From assembly GCA_950295325.1 (NCBI GenBank), contig OX485806.1, positions 19,344,001 to 19,408,000 of the forward strand: a stretch of 64,000 bases of DNA, read 5' to 3'. Source of the DNA: Polytrichum commune. Taxonomy: Eukaryota; Streptophyta; Polytrichopsida; Polytrichales; Polytrichaceae. The translations under genes and the position numbers were made by a program. The notes below the pieces were generated by a model. That model was not told where the DNA came from and did no database searches. It saw only the letters and a program-made list of their open reading frames with translations. Below are positions 1 through 11,540 of the stretch, piece by piece (within the stretch, counting starts at the first letter, position 1; the number at the start of each line of letters is the position of its first letter).

Positions 1-3000
1 TATAGCACTGTGTAACTCCGAATAGTAACACGCACTAGTTGGGATAGTCAATGTAGTGTCCAACACAGTGGATGTCTTTTGAGTTTGCATGAATTTATAA
101 TGGAGGGTTGTGATGTGGTGACTCATAATGGAAGGTTCAACCAAATAATTCGGATAAGTAAGTACCTTTACTAATGCCACCTTAAAGGCGCATCTCAAAT
201 GAGAGTTTGGCTTCCAAGGTATACATATGAGAGGGGTGGTATTGTTCCGCCTAGTTTTGTACCCAAAAAAAATAGGGTACTATGAACTTTGAGGGATAAT
301 TTAGCATATCTAAAGCCCCCCCCCCCCCCTCCCCCTCCCCAAGCTTGTTTCTTAGAAGTGGAGTTCAATTTCCAATGTGGTGTATCTTATATCCCTCAAA
401 AGATCATATGTGTTAATCCATGGTGCAATATTTATATCATTCTTTGTATCATGTTAACTTAATGACATATTTCAATACAAAGTGATTTATTAGCATATAT
501 TATCCAAGGATTGTCAAAAAGAGAGTTTTCAATCACTAATAGTTTGTATACAAAATCAAGGCAATCTACTCTAGAGATTTAAAATTGCCATATGCATATA
601 TGAGACTATGATATGGTCTATGATATGTATGTGTAGTCCTATTTTTGTCATTATTATTTTTGCATACATTAGGTTTTTAACCAATGGTGGCTCCAACTCT
701 TAAAAAAGAGTGGTAGATTTTGAGGGACCAAAATTCAACCAAGAAGGGGCCATTTTATTTTGTTGCATGCACATAGAGGGTCTCTACCCTAGTCAAACCT
801 AATTGAGTTCTAGAAAAAGTTCCTTGCATAATGGTTCATGCTTGGTATTAACCTTTACATGCTTACATTGTTCACATCATGTAACATTCATTTATTCCTC
901 ATACATTTTAGAAATTTTAGAATTACATATATCATAGAAATTGGGATTGTAGCAATGATAACTCCATAGCTATAACATATAAGGTGCCTCTACCTAGTAG
1001 CCCACAATAACCTCCATTGCCACCACATCTCCCAAGCATACACTACTTTAGAGGGACCAAAGGCATTAAGATCGTCATTGTATCCCACCACATCTCTCTC
1101 CACAATAGTCATCTTCCTTTAAGGATATGCCCACCAATGACAACACATCTCCTCCAATTTCATACTCCAAAGCGATGGCAGAGGAGCCTATGGAATACTA
1201 GGTTGAGAGACATTAAACTAAGATGGCAGAAGTATCATCGTTACATTGCCGTTTGTTTCTTTGTTCATAATACTACAATTCTAAAATGCATAAGAGAATT
1301 ACTTTGTGGCATGTTTTGGTGTTTCATGTGGAGTGTTTTGTGGGCGATGGGGAACATGCCATGGAAGCATGTACGTAAGTTGTATGTATGTATGTATGTA
1401 CGTACTATGGATAGCGATGCACATAGTGGGAGGCAAAAACTCAAACACTCCCAACCTGCCATTTTGAAGTACTTGGAAAACTAGGCAATGCGTAAAATTA
1501 CAGCTTAAATGGTATGCAATGGCTATAATTAGGGTTAACAAGGTCATTTAGGCTTGATTAGGCATATTGTAGTTGGAGACTGTCACGTGGCTTGTTTTCT
1601 ATGGAGGTGTCTAGAATGATACATAAATTCCCAAGTGCCACTATCTTCTCAATCGTTACATTTGCTTTCCATGTGTTACATTAGATAATTATGCACTTGG
1701 CATACTATACAAAACCTCAATATTTTATGGTAATAAGGACAATGCTACTGTTGTCTGTTTTTGGTTGTGGATGACACTAACCGCGTATTGAGACATGCCT
1801 CCGCTTCTCAATTTCTATTATTTGCATCCCTCTTCTGGTGACCATTGTTGGTTGTCAAAGATTTCTTTGGTTCAATTGTTAGATTATTGGGTTTGTTTGG
1901 TATGCACAAAATGCAAAACATTGCCATCTTAGTTCAATAACATGTGTATTTGCATTCACCTTTTGTATTCACATTCATCAATGTGCTACATGTAGTATAC
2001 CACCACCATTCTTCCATGGCAAACCAATTTATGCCTCCCACTAGCAAACTTGAACTCGTTCAATACATGCTTCTCGTATTGGAACATGAAACATTACTAC
2101 CAAACTACAAGCGAAGGTCCCATAGAACATTGATTCAATTGGTTGGCCCACTCAAAGAATCTTTCCAATGGAATGTCATCAAGCAATCCGTGTTTGAACC
2201 TTTTTTTTGTTGATTCCATGTACATCATATGCAACGCCTTTGTGTGTCTTGGAATGCCAAGCTCATATCAAGAGGTGCCCTTTGATGTATGTGGAATTGG
2301 TAGACTCGTTGTTCACAAAGACTTGCATGCTAGAGACCTTGGAAGTTTTGTGCCTCAAGGTTCAGATACCCCATGATGGACCTTTTGATTGTCGCATTTT
2401 GCAATGGGATGGTAACATGCGTCACTACAAAGGGGCCCCAAAAAGAACGTTTTGTTGACAAGTGCTATAGGGTGGTAGAATGTGTGCAAAGATAATCTAA
2501 AAGGGACCATGTATTGTTATGTTTGCACCTGCATCTCGGACAACACCAAAAAACCATTGATGAACCCCTTGTCAACGCCACTCTCCTTGTTGACATGATG
2601 CAATATAAACCTCCCACCTATATGTGCACAAACATTCACAAATTGGTTATTGATCAACATGCAACACTACCATATTTATGTGACGAAAAACTAAAAATGT
2701 CAATGTCAGTTTTGTAAGTATCAATGCCAATGGGAACCACGTGATTGGTCCATAACCATCAAAGTTATCACAATGAACATGGCCCCAAAGAAGAAGAAAT
2801 ACACGAAGCAAGGGAAAGCGGTTCCCAATAACTAGGCTCATTATGGTGATTGGATTCAAAGGCAAAAATGGGATGGTTTCATAAAGAAGGAGTGCAAGGC
2901 AAAATTAGCTATGGTCATATCATCATGCATGCACCCATATATAACACGTTATTAGGTACATATTTCTATGCTTGGTAAAACTTGGGAATTTACTTTAAAT

Positions 3001-3289
3001 TAATTTACGTTAACCCTCTAATTTTACTTTGTTAGGACAGTCATTTTGCTTATGATAGATTCTACGGCATAGGCCACTTTGTCCCATTCTTGTTGATTGT
3101 AATGATATTTACCCTACTTTGCCACACATGTGAGTAGACTATACTAATACCACCTATGTGTTCTTGTCCTTTTAAGCCTCTAAGCTTAATTTCTACTATT
3201 GATTACCGGAGAGCGTTCTCTATCCAACAACAAAAATAATTATTTCCCCCCTCAATTTTTTCCACGTGTCAATTATAATATGTATGACG
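1..3289. other. Unassigned AT-rich sequence
   Basis: I see no supportable gene here. Short open frames at 1.0-1.5 and 1.9-2.7 kb have no recognisable domain. The first 60 bases (ACTCCGAATAGTAACACGC and onward) resemble 9837-9880 and 23808-23850, and the segment CACTAGTTGGGATAGTCAAT resembles 23127 and 54702, so the window opens inside an old dispersed repeat. A C-rich tract lies at 317-339. Confidence 0.5.
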
Positions 3290-3670
3290 TGCTTAATTTA
3301 GTTACTTACCTTAATCGGACACCGACATTTGAGTGGTATGTGATTAGAGGCAGCTTCAAGAATAGATATCAAAAAAAGGCATCATGTGTTCAAAAGAGAT
3401 TTGACTACATGTTCAAAACGCGGTAACCACTTTAGTTAAAGGAGTTAGGGGAGGGGGGGGGGGGGGGAATATCCAACCATTTAATGAGCACAAGAATCTT
3501 CACCTCAATAATGAATACAATGTTCATATGAGCTCCGAAAAGTAACGAGGGAAGTGGCTATGACCTTGATTTGGATTTGCTAACCATCTTGTACTAACTA
3601 CATGTTTCATATCCTTAAAAGAAGTGGACTAGTATGGAAAAATTAACCATTTAGGACCCATTTATGTTAC
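3290..3670. repeat. Diverged dispersed repeat, copy 1 of 3
   Basis: This stretch shares an ordered set of short matches with 11190-11540 and 12770-13085: a GGTATGTGGTNT-like segment, then a 'GAGCTCC..AA' segment, then 'GATTTGGATTTGCT', then 'GTTTCATATC..AGAAGTGG'. The copies are strongly diverged and gapped. No coding capacity is evident. A G-tract lies at about 3452-3468. The family is unknown. Confidence 0.45.
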
Positions 3671-3681
3671 AGTCATTGATA

Positions 3682-4624
3682 CCGTAGTTTACTAGCAGGT
3701 TAGGCAACTTGCTGCCTAATATTTAATTAAAGTTCAAAAAGTAGGTTCGGCACCTAAAAACAGTATATTCATATTTTCGGCAATTTTCTCTTTTAATTTT
3801 TAAAAATTCGGCTTACATTCATTTTTAATTTTCTATTTCAACTTATATCTTGTACATCTCTCTTGCATTGAATGACAAGTAAGATGTGAGTGAAGAGTTG
3901 AGAATGCTCAGTGCTTTATGCAAGTAGAGTGGAGTTGTGTTCAACAATGCATATGGGATATGTAAACTTTGAGGTGAAGCACCTAGTTAGACGTCATTTT
4001 TATAACACGCATAACTTTTGCATAGAGTCTTCAAATGACATAAAATTTGTTGGAGGTGAAATATTACTTGATTTCTAAACTTTTCTTAGACCAACAAAAT
4101 TCCAAAAAAATTGATCTTCTATGCACAAATGAGCTCCAAAAAACTGTTATGAACGCATTTTAATTTTTTGATCTTTACACGGCTGCAATGTTTTGTCCAT
4201 ATCTTTTGCATAAAGACTTATTTTGACACAAAACTTGTTGGAGGTGGAAGAAGGATTGATTTCTCAACTTTTGTTAGTTGGACAAAATTCTATAAAACTT
4301 CATCTTCTATGCTCAATTGGACTCCAAAAATTTGTGTACAACACATTTGAAAAGCCTCGCCTAGAGTCTTGCTACTTCTTAACCCATATTCTTTGTGGAC
4401 TAATGTACGTGAGCTTGAATACAAAAGGAGCACCTTCTCTCCTTCAAAATTCACATATGCTTCCACTGTAAGTAAAACTCTAGTGAGAAGTAAAAATTTC
4501 TTACTTTTAGGCAATTTTGAAAAATAATTAATTTTATATTCGGCAAAAAATGCCAATAATATTCCAAAATTTTAGGCATCTATTTTTAGAATTATTTTGT
4601 GCCGAACCTGCTATTAAACTACGG
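3682..4624. mobile_element. 0.94-kb non-autonomous TIR element with TA target site
   Basis: The two ends form inverted repeats of about 28 bp: CCGTAGTTTACTAGCAGG at the left and the complement of CCGTAGTTTAATAGCAGG at the right. Both are flanked by TA, as in Tc1/mariner insertion. The interior is AT-rich and holds a diverged direct duplication of about 195 bp (near 4010-4165 and 4195-4350, each with 'TTGTTGGAGGTG' and 'CTTCTATGC'). No transposase is present. The superfamily rests only on the TA dinucleotides, so it could also be another TIR class with a decayed target duplication. Confidence 0.6.
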
Positions 4625-4700
4625 TAATGGTTGGGGTTTTGTTGGTAACCAAAAGTGGATTCCAATTCATTTTAGCATGTGAGTTTTGGACACCATATGA

Positions 4701-5187
4701 GAGCCACTTCACACACGAGACTGAGAGCCCATGACCATTACACTTCAAACACTCTCATTGGTGGAAAAGGTGGAGCCCGTCCAAGTTCGCTTCACACTAC
4801 CATTGAGGGACCAACGGAGTATGTGAATGCAAGATGGATATAAAGTCTACATGGCATCAAATGGATTTTATTTCATGGTCACTTGGATTATTTTCAAAAA
4901 CCACCTCTTGGAGGCAGGCCTAACACAAAACCGGGAGACCATGGCACTCGGAACGCTCACAACTGTTGATTTATTCTATTTTATCATGTGCGAGAACCCG
5001 CATGAATAGAAATTCATTAAAATAGCATTCGGTTGAGGTCCCAGTCACATATGACTTCACACTACACTTGAGGGCCCGTGACCACACTACATGATTTTGG
5101 AGGTGCCTTGGGACGGCCTTTGGACACTTTCTTTTGGGCTCTCACAATTTCATGGTCATGGCTCTTGGCTCGTGTGTGAAGGGGCCC
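4701..5187 (+). mobile_element. Tourist-like MITE, family 1 (487 bp)
   Basis: Its ends read GAGCCACTTCACACACGAG and the complement of the family terminus GGGCCACTTCACACACGAG. It is flanked by TGA on both sides (4698-4700 and 5188-5190), a 3-bp target duplication typical in length for PIF/Harbinger. The interior matches the copies at 8039, 16100 and 24370, including 'CTCTCATTGGTGGAAAA' and 'ATGGATTTTATTTCATGG'. There is no coding capacity, so it depends on a transposase elsewhere. Confidence 0.85.
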
Positions 5188-5389
5188 TGAGTTCATGGTG
5201 TTGATTAAAGATTTGTCCAAATCCAGTCACAGATTAAGGTCTTGTGTTTAAATCATGTTTTGTTTTTTAGATAACACTTTGTGGTGTTTATTTTTTGGGT
5301 AAGGGGTCACAATCGACTTTTAGGTACATTAAGTCATGATCAGTTTGTTTGTTGGATTTAATTAACCATCACAATCCATGAAAAGCTTA

Positions 5390-5733
5390 GGGTATGTTCA
5401 CACAGGGTCCCAAGTCCTAAGTCCCAGTTCACTTGAGGTGAATCCGAGCAATCTCAACCGTTAAGAGCATGGCAATTGGGACTTACCACTTCACACATGT
5501 CCCAAGTTCTAAATTCCCAATTATGACATGGACGCCTACATGGCAACACTTTTTGGAGGTGAGGCTTGGGACTTGTGTTTCCAACACAATTACCGAGAAT
5601 ATTTTGTACGAAATAATTAAGATCTCGTTCTTATGAATGTAAATCATGTTTTAATGGTTTCTTGAGGCTCAAAAGTTGGGACTTCGCTGACATGAGTGGG
5701 ACTTGGGACTTGGGAACCCATGTGAACCGGCCC
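5390..5733. mobile_element. Tourist-like MITE, family 2 (344 bp)
   Basis: Inverted termini: GGGTATGTTCACACAGGGTC at the left and the complement of GGGCCGGTTCACATGGGTTC at the right, followed by repeated CCCAAGTCC blocks inside. It is preceded by TTA and followed by TAA, so the 3-bp target duplication is imperfect. The GGGC start and size fit Tourist elements of the PIF/Harbinger group. No coding capacity. Confidence 0.75.
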
Positions 5734-5750
5734 TAAGAACATGGATAGAT

Positions 5751-5751
<1 letters not shown>

Positions 5752-5787
<36 letters not shown>
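5752..5787. repeat. (TC)n microsatellite
   Basis: Uninterrupted TC dinucleotide run of about 36 bp, just outside the right end of the family 2 MITE. A second (TC)n run occurs at about 13322-13346. Confidence 0.95.
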
Positions 5788-5788
<1 letters not shown>

Positions 5789-6435
5789 GCATTCCCAAGT
5801 ATGTTGTAATTTACCATGAGCCCACCACAAGTCACACTATATATCAACATTATGAGAGACTATGTTGACCTAAATTGGTATACATGCTATTTGAACATCA
5901 CAAATAATATGCTAGTATCATAATAGTGGAAGCTAAATGTAGGTATTATGAGAGTGAGATAAGATCGATATTTTTAGTTTTGAAATAATGATACTAGTTG
6001 CATTAAATCTTTGGTCAATAATATTACTACGAAGATCAATGACACTGCCACTTTTGAGTATATTGTGCATACTGATGGCTATGCACAACAAACTATTATG
6101 GGTATTCCGGCATTTAGAAATCAATGTGAGGTTTTGAATTTAGGGTTGGTCAAATCACTTACGAAATAATAAATGCATCAATTCCTTGACTTAGTACCAC
6201 TGGTCTTAAAACCTACAAAGGGGGAGATCCAACCAGTGTGTATGTTTGACAAATTTCATGTGATGTTCAACCTCAAAGTTAAAGTGTCACGTGACGTTTT
6301 CAAAAACAAAAATAAATGTCAATTGACATCTACATTTTATCCCAAAATGTCACCTCAATTTTTGGCTTATACAATATTTTAGAAAACTAATATTTTGAAT
6401 AATAAAAAACAATCTTGATTTGTAACAAAAAAAAA
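5788..6435. other. Unassigned spacer
   Basis: AT-rich sequence with no gene that I can support. It may include the decayed 3' flank of the hAT relic that follows on the minus strand. Confidence 0.4.
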
Positions 6436-6438
6436 CTA

Positions 6439-6840
6439 TCAATCGAGCGTAAGTATCCTTTGGTCTCGCATGTTTCTCCAAATGTTGAAGATGGTAGCCC
6501 AATCCATTGCATCCACTTCAAGCCCACAAAGAGAAACCTGCATAAGAGCATCAAGGGTCTTCAAGTTCAACCTATTGCACAAGTGGCTTTTGATTGCATT
6601 TTGTTTGGAAAATCCTCTCTCACAAATAGCTATACTTGATGGAATGAGTATAATTTTTTGCCAAAGTTGCATAAGTTTAGGCCAATTTGTGTGCCATTCC
6701 AAATTGCTACCACATATGCGCCAAGCCTCAAATATCGTTTTGTTCTCACACTCATGTCAAAGTGTTTCTGTAAATTCCAAGAGTTCTCCCTTACACATGT
6801 CACTCTCTTCTTCAGTGTATTGAAACATTTGCCTCGCCAT
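6439..6840 (-). pseudogene. hAT transposase C-terminal fragment (broken)
   Basis: The minus-strand frame encodes about 134 residues that read like the C-terminal dimerisation region of hAT transposases: 'SSIAICERGFSKQNAIKSH', then 'LDALMQVSL', then an IW motif and 'RDQRIL'. In the family this region mediates transposase dimerisation and lies after the catalytic domain. An upstream part in the same frame ('MARQMFQYTEEESD') is separated by an in-frame TGA at 6757-6759. The DNA-binding zinc finger and the catalytic residues are not found nearby, so this is a relic. I am fairly sure of the family and not of the subfamily (ZNF862-like wording is the closest I recall). Confidence 0.7.
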
Positions 6841-7247
6841 GTTCCTAGTTAGTCTCGCTCTCCGATCACCGTCTTAGCTCCCGGTTACAAAGGAAATTGC
6901 AAGAGCAAAGTTGAACTTAAGTATGTGAGTGAGTGTAGGAAGTTCTCCTACTGTTATGGGTTATGTTTTCCAGATACTTGAGCTGCACTTTATAGTACTC
7001 AAGTAATACATGTCATTTCAAATTCTAGTGTGTCAATTGACATGTGGTTTTTTTCTTCACAAGTCACAGTACGTGTCAATTTCTAGATTGTGCGTGTCAA
7101 TTGACGTGCATTTTTTTTTGTGCAAGTTTTTGCGTGTCAAAAGAGAAAAACTTGCAAAAACTTTGTCAAACATATACACTGGATCCAACCGCTCCTTACA
7201 GATGGACCGGCCAAGTTTAAGAAATAGCCGGTCCAAGTCCAAGTCCA

Positions 7248-7469
7248 AGGCCACTTCACATACGAGACTGAGAGCCCGCGACCATAACACCCAAGCACTC
7301 TCATTGGTGGAAAGCGCGGAGCCGGTCCAAGTTCGCTTCACACTACGCTTGAGGGACCAATGGAGTATACATGTGAATGCAAGATGGATGTAAAGTCTAC
7401 ATGGATTCCTACATGGTATCAAATGGATCACGTTTCGTGGTCACTTGGGACTATTCTTAAAAAACCATC
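7248..7469 (+). mobile_element. MITE family 1, 5' half only
   Basis: It begins GGCCACTTCACATACGAGAC and follows the family to about the midpoint ('GGATTCCTACATGG' then 'AAAAACCATCT'), where homology stops at 7469. The right half and right terminus are absent. Confidence 0.8.
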
Positions 7470-7555
7470 TAAAGACTAGTTAATATAAGTGGGACTAGAA
7501 TGGAAGATAGAGCAACAAAATGCAACAATCATAACTTGAAAAAACATTCATCTTA

Positions 7556-8561
7556 GGGTCGCTTCACACACGAGCCAAGAGCCATGACCATGAAATTGTG
7601 AGAGCCCAAAAGAAAGTGTCCAAAGGCCGTCCCAACACACCCCCAAAATCATGTAGTGTGGTGTACACGGACCCTCAAGTGTAGTGTGAAGTCATATGTG
7701 ACTAGGCTCTCAACCAATTGCTATTTCAATGAATTTCTATTCATGTGGGCCCCTCACACATGATCGAATATATCAAATTAACGGTTGTGAGTGCTCGGAG
7801 TGCCATGGTCTCCTGGTTTTGTGTTAGACCTACCTCCAAGAGGTGGTTTTTGAAAATAATCCAAGTGACCATGAAACATGATCCATTTGATGCCATGTAG
7901 GAATCCATGTAGACTTTTACATCCATCTTGCATTCACATACTATGTTGGACCCTCAAGCGTAGTGTGAAGCGAACTTAGACCGGCTCCGCCTTTTCCACC
8001 AATGAGAGTGCTTGAAGTGCAATGGTCACGGGTTCTCAGGGCCACTTCACACACGAGACTGAGAGCCCATGACCAATACACTTTAAGCACTCTCATTGGT
8101 GGAAAAGGCGGAGCCGGTCCAAGTTCGCTTCACACTACGCTTGAGGGACCAACGGAGTATGTGAATGCAAGATGGATGTAAAGTCTACATGGATTCCTAT
8201 AGTGCATCCAATGGATCATGTGTTCATGGTCACTTGGACTATTTTCATAAACCATCTCTTGGAGGTAGGTCTAACCAAAACCGGGAGACCATGGCACTCC
8301 GAACGCTCGCAACCGTTGATTTATTCTATTTTATCATGTATGAGGACTTGTGTGAATAGAAATTCATTGAAATAGCATTTGGTTGAGGACCTGGTCACAT
8401 ATGACTTCACACTACACTTGAGGGTCCATGACCACACTACATGATTTTGGAGGTGTGTTGGGACGGCCTTTGGACACTCTCTTTTGGGCTCTCACAATTT
8501 CATGGTCATGGCTCTTGGCTCGTGTGTGAAATGGCCCTCAGTCTTGTTTGTGAAGTGGCCC
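7556..8561 (-). mobile_element. MITE family 1, reverse copy, split by another copy
   Basis: The outer element starts at 7556 (GGGTCGCTTCACACACGAG) after TTA (7553-7555). It runs in reverse orientation to 8038, is interrupted by the forward copy at 8039-8540, resumes with GTCTTGTTTGTGAAGTGGCC and ends at 8561 before TTA (8562-8564). The matching TTA target duplication across the inserted copy shows this is one element. Its own length without the insert is about 504 bp. Confidence 0.88.
8039..8537 (+). mobile_element. MITE family 1, forward copy nested in another
   Basis: Complete copy of 499 bp with termini GGGCCACTTCACACACGAG and its near-perfect complement. It is flanked by TCA (8036-8038 and 8538-8540), which lies about 20 bp inside the terminus of the outer reverse copy. 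Together the two copies make an inverted repeat of about 0.5 kb per arm. Confidence 0.9.
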
Positions 8562-8564
8562 TTA

Positions 8565-9679
8565 CTATACCTTATACATAATACATGCCCCAATCTATTC
8601 TATTAGGCTCGATTCTTTTTGACAAATGGAAGGGCAGCAATTTGTGCAAGTTCTATAATTGTTGTTTTTATGTGAGTCTAGCTTGATAGAAGAAAACTAC
8701 CCAAAGTCTTCATACACTGACAACCTTATCACTAAGCTTAGAAAAGTACTAAGTCGGAGTGCTACAAACTTTATAAAAAAGAGAGGTAAATAGTTGTTTT
8801 GACTATCCACCATTGAATTGGATTGTCCTTGTGGATTGAAATTATGATGACTTTACCCCTTTCTCCCAACCTTGCTTAGCACCAACTACCCTTACCATAC
8901 GCAAAATGATTTTGCCTTCATGACACTTTGAATGGTCCATCATTTCTTTCCACATCATTTGATGACTTGTGTTTATAGCGTACATAGCGCGCCATTCAAG
9001 TGGATTTCCCTCCTTGAAGTGTGAACATGCTCTTCTTGCTCTTGAAGCAATCATGCCATCTTGTAGAGTTTCTCAAGGTCTTTCCATAAAAATCAAAATT
9101 CTTTTTTTGCTTTTTTCTTCTTTTGGCACAAATTGAAAACTCGATTGTAAGAACGGAACCAAAATGCAACCACCACGGGAGAATTAGTGCAAACTGAGGG
9201 GAAATCAAGAAATAATGCCCATTTGGGGCCTAACCCTCCAAGTGACCACTAGGTTACCCCAAGTGCAATCGAATTCGTTAAGAACGTCCTGGTAGACGAC
9301 GTCCGGGACCTTTTCCAAGTCCACCGAGTGTTTGTTGCCACTCAATCCTACCATAAACACGAAACTCACCTCCCACCTTCAAATCATTGGGGAGCAATGA
9401 ACTTCTAGTGACCATCCTAAGGTTATTGTTTCTCATTATCTCTCTTGACGATTCGTCCCTTGAGTCTTGGAGTTAGCAAGTGATTAATATTAAGATCTTT
9501 GTTTGACTTTAATTTATTCAACAATAAACATACAAGTAAGAAATGATGCTCAATCTAACCGGCTTGTTTTTAAAAAGAAAATATCCACAAAGGAAATCTT
9601 CATGAACGTCAAGATCGAGTAAAACGGACCCTAATGTAAGTAAACCCACCCTAGAAGTCAATCAAGCTCCAATGATTAT
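8565..9679. other. Unassigned spacer
   Basis: No gene, domain or clear repeat that I can support. Short minus-strand frames at 8842-9208 have no recognisable content. Confidence 0.4.
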
Positions 9680-9880
9680 CCCAACTAGTGCATTAATCTA
9701 CTATTCGGAGTTATGTGATGCAACAACGTCTTACTCAAGAGATCAATTCCTACTAACAAAAGTTCAATAAGTTGTTTGGACATTCTAGAACATAAACGAC
9801 TTCTCTTGGTAAAATATTACATTCTCATTAAATAGTTATAGTATTGTGTAACTCCGAACTACAATAACACACTTATTGGG
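9680..9880. repeat. Inverted repeat of about 200 bp (possible MITE)
   Basis: The left arm (from 9680, CCCAACTAGTGCATTAATCT) and the right arm (ending 9880, CACACTTATTGGG) are imperfect complements over about 44 bp and both contain the core ACTCCGAA or its complement. The same core occurs at 1-60 and 23808-23850, so this is a dispersed family. No target duplication was found. Confidence 0.5.
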
Positions 9881-9887
9881 ATACTTA

Positions 9888-10474
9888 GGGGATGTTTACA
9901 CCATGGACCATGAAGTCGTTCCAAGCTCCTATAAAACATGCAATTGGTTGTTGAACTTGTCTTGGGACCACTTCGGTTTACACCAGAGAAAAGATTTCAA
10001 AGTGACCATAGAATTCAAGGTCCCTGAAAGACATATTTTAAGACCTACATTATCCACTGACATGGTCCAACGGACTTTGCGGTGGCAAAGGCAAAAAAAG
10101 GTGCCATGGTAGAAAAAGGCAGGGTCCCGTGCCAAAGAAATAATGAGTTAATAATGATTTTCATTTTCTTTTCTTTTTTTGTGGAAGAGAAGACGAAGAT
10201 GAAGACAAGAGAATGATCAAACTTGATAATAAAAAATTATTTTCAAAACTATAATTTTTGGACATACTGTATATTAGAAACTCGTCACATCCACTTTTGA
10301 TGCATGGTCATTCTTGTTGGTCCACATTCGGTTTACACCTGATGAGGGGCCCAAAGGCTTTGTAAATTCGTTTGGTAAGATATCGGACCATGGAAGTTGG
10401 ACCATGAAGTCGGACCGTGAGGAAAGGCCATCTTTCCACGGTCCGACTTCACGGTCCATGGCGTAAACCGGCCC
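9888..10474. mobile_element. Tourist-like MITE, family 3 (587 bp)
   Basis: It is flanked by TTA on both sides (9885-9887 and 10475-10477). The termini are GGGGATGTTTACACCATGGA and the complement of GGGCCGGTTTACGCCATGGA, both continuing with CC-TGAAGTCG. The right end carries an extra hairpin at about 10394-10455 made from the same GGACC-TGAAGTCGGACC block and its complement. No coding capacity. Confidence 0.82.
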
Positions 10475-10477
10475 TTA

Positions 10478-11189
10478 ATGTAGCTATTACAAATTTCCGT
10501 AATCTAGCCCCCCCCCCCCCCCCCCAAGTGTGCATAAAAAGCTTAAAGCTACTCATACTTGGAACCCGTGTGGCCAACACTAATTATACATAACTTAACT
10601 TTGTGTTGATGCTTTTGGTAAAGCTTTTGATGATTATATAGGGTCGTATAACTTAACGATCCTCGGGTGAAGCTAATTAAGTTAATTAAACCTATTGTAT
10701 TATGCAATGTCCTTTGGCAGGCATGTGCATGTAAGTTATGTTTAAGCAGCCCATGACCCGTATTATTGTTAATGTCAGCCTTTGGGGCCTGCCAGGTCAC
10801 AAAGCTGCCACGTGTGGGATATGGGGCCCACATACCTGCCACATCAGGAATTAAAGGCTGCCTGGGCTTAGCTGGCGGAACCCCTGCCATGTGATCATTG
10901 CCGTGTTGACCGTATTGACTTTGGGGGTGGGGGCATCTCATCCATCATGGATGAAGAACAATGAACGAACGGAGGAGAACAAATGAACCGGTTGGAGTTC
11001 AAGACATTAGGAAAAATACCGGTCCTTTTAGAGGAACCTAGAGAATATACCTCATACTAATAATACTAATACTATCGAAAGATGTCAACATGTAACTAGT
11101 TGGACTTCGAAACACTAGGATCTCGACCGATGATGGCCAGCAATCTTCCCGGACACATATGAAGAAGCTCAAATGTAGGCGTGCTTAAT
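10478..11189. other. Unassigned, with C-tract and old repeat
   Basis: A run of C lies at about 10508-10526. The stretch around 10720-10950 shares motifs with 11690-11900 and 12190-12320 ('TCATTGCC..GTTGACC', 'CATCCATCATGGATGAA'), a diverged repeat with at least three partial copies between 10.7 and 12.4 kb. No gene supported. Confidence 0.4.
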
Positions 11190-11540
11190 TCGGTGAATTG
11201 ATTGTTTTAATTAGATACCTATATTTGAATGGTATGTGGTTTGGTGTGGTTTTGAGGATGCATGTCACAAAAGACCCGTGTTTGGAAATGACTAAACTAC
11301 GTGCTTAGCAGAGTATAAGAAATCGTTCTAGATTTGATAGTCAATATGATTTGGGGACCTACATGTGACCATGCAATGAACATATGAATTCTTACTTTGA
11401 TATTCGTACGAGCTTCCAAAAACCATGAGGAAGGAAAGTGGTTGCGACAACCATAGTCTCGCTAATTAATCTCGTACTAATCGTGTGTTTTATATCCTAG
11501 GAAAAGTGGGATAGTATGAAGAAGTGACCATTTACGACTC
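11190..11540. repeat. Diverged dispersed repeat, copy 2 of 3
   Basis: It matches 3290-3670 and 12770-13085 in the same order of short segments, for example 'GAATGGTATGTGGTTTGG' and 'GTGTTTTATATCCTAGGAAA'. No coding capacity. Confidence 0.45.

Noticed and set aside
5734-5850. Arg-Glu repeat protein on the minus strand
   Set aside because: It is a translation of the (TC)n microsatellite.
9680-9880. Helitron end
   Set aside because: The arms are inverted repeats and there is no CTRR end with a preceding hairpin in the expected position.
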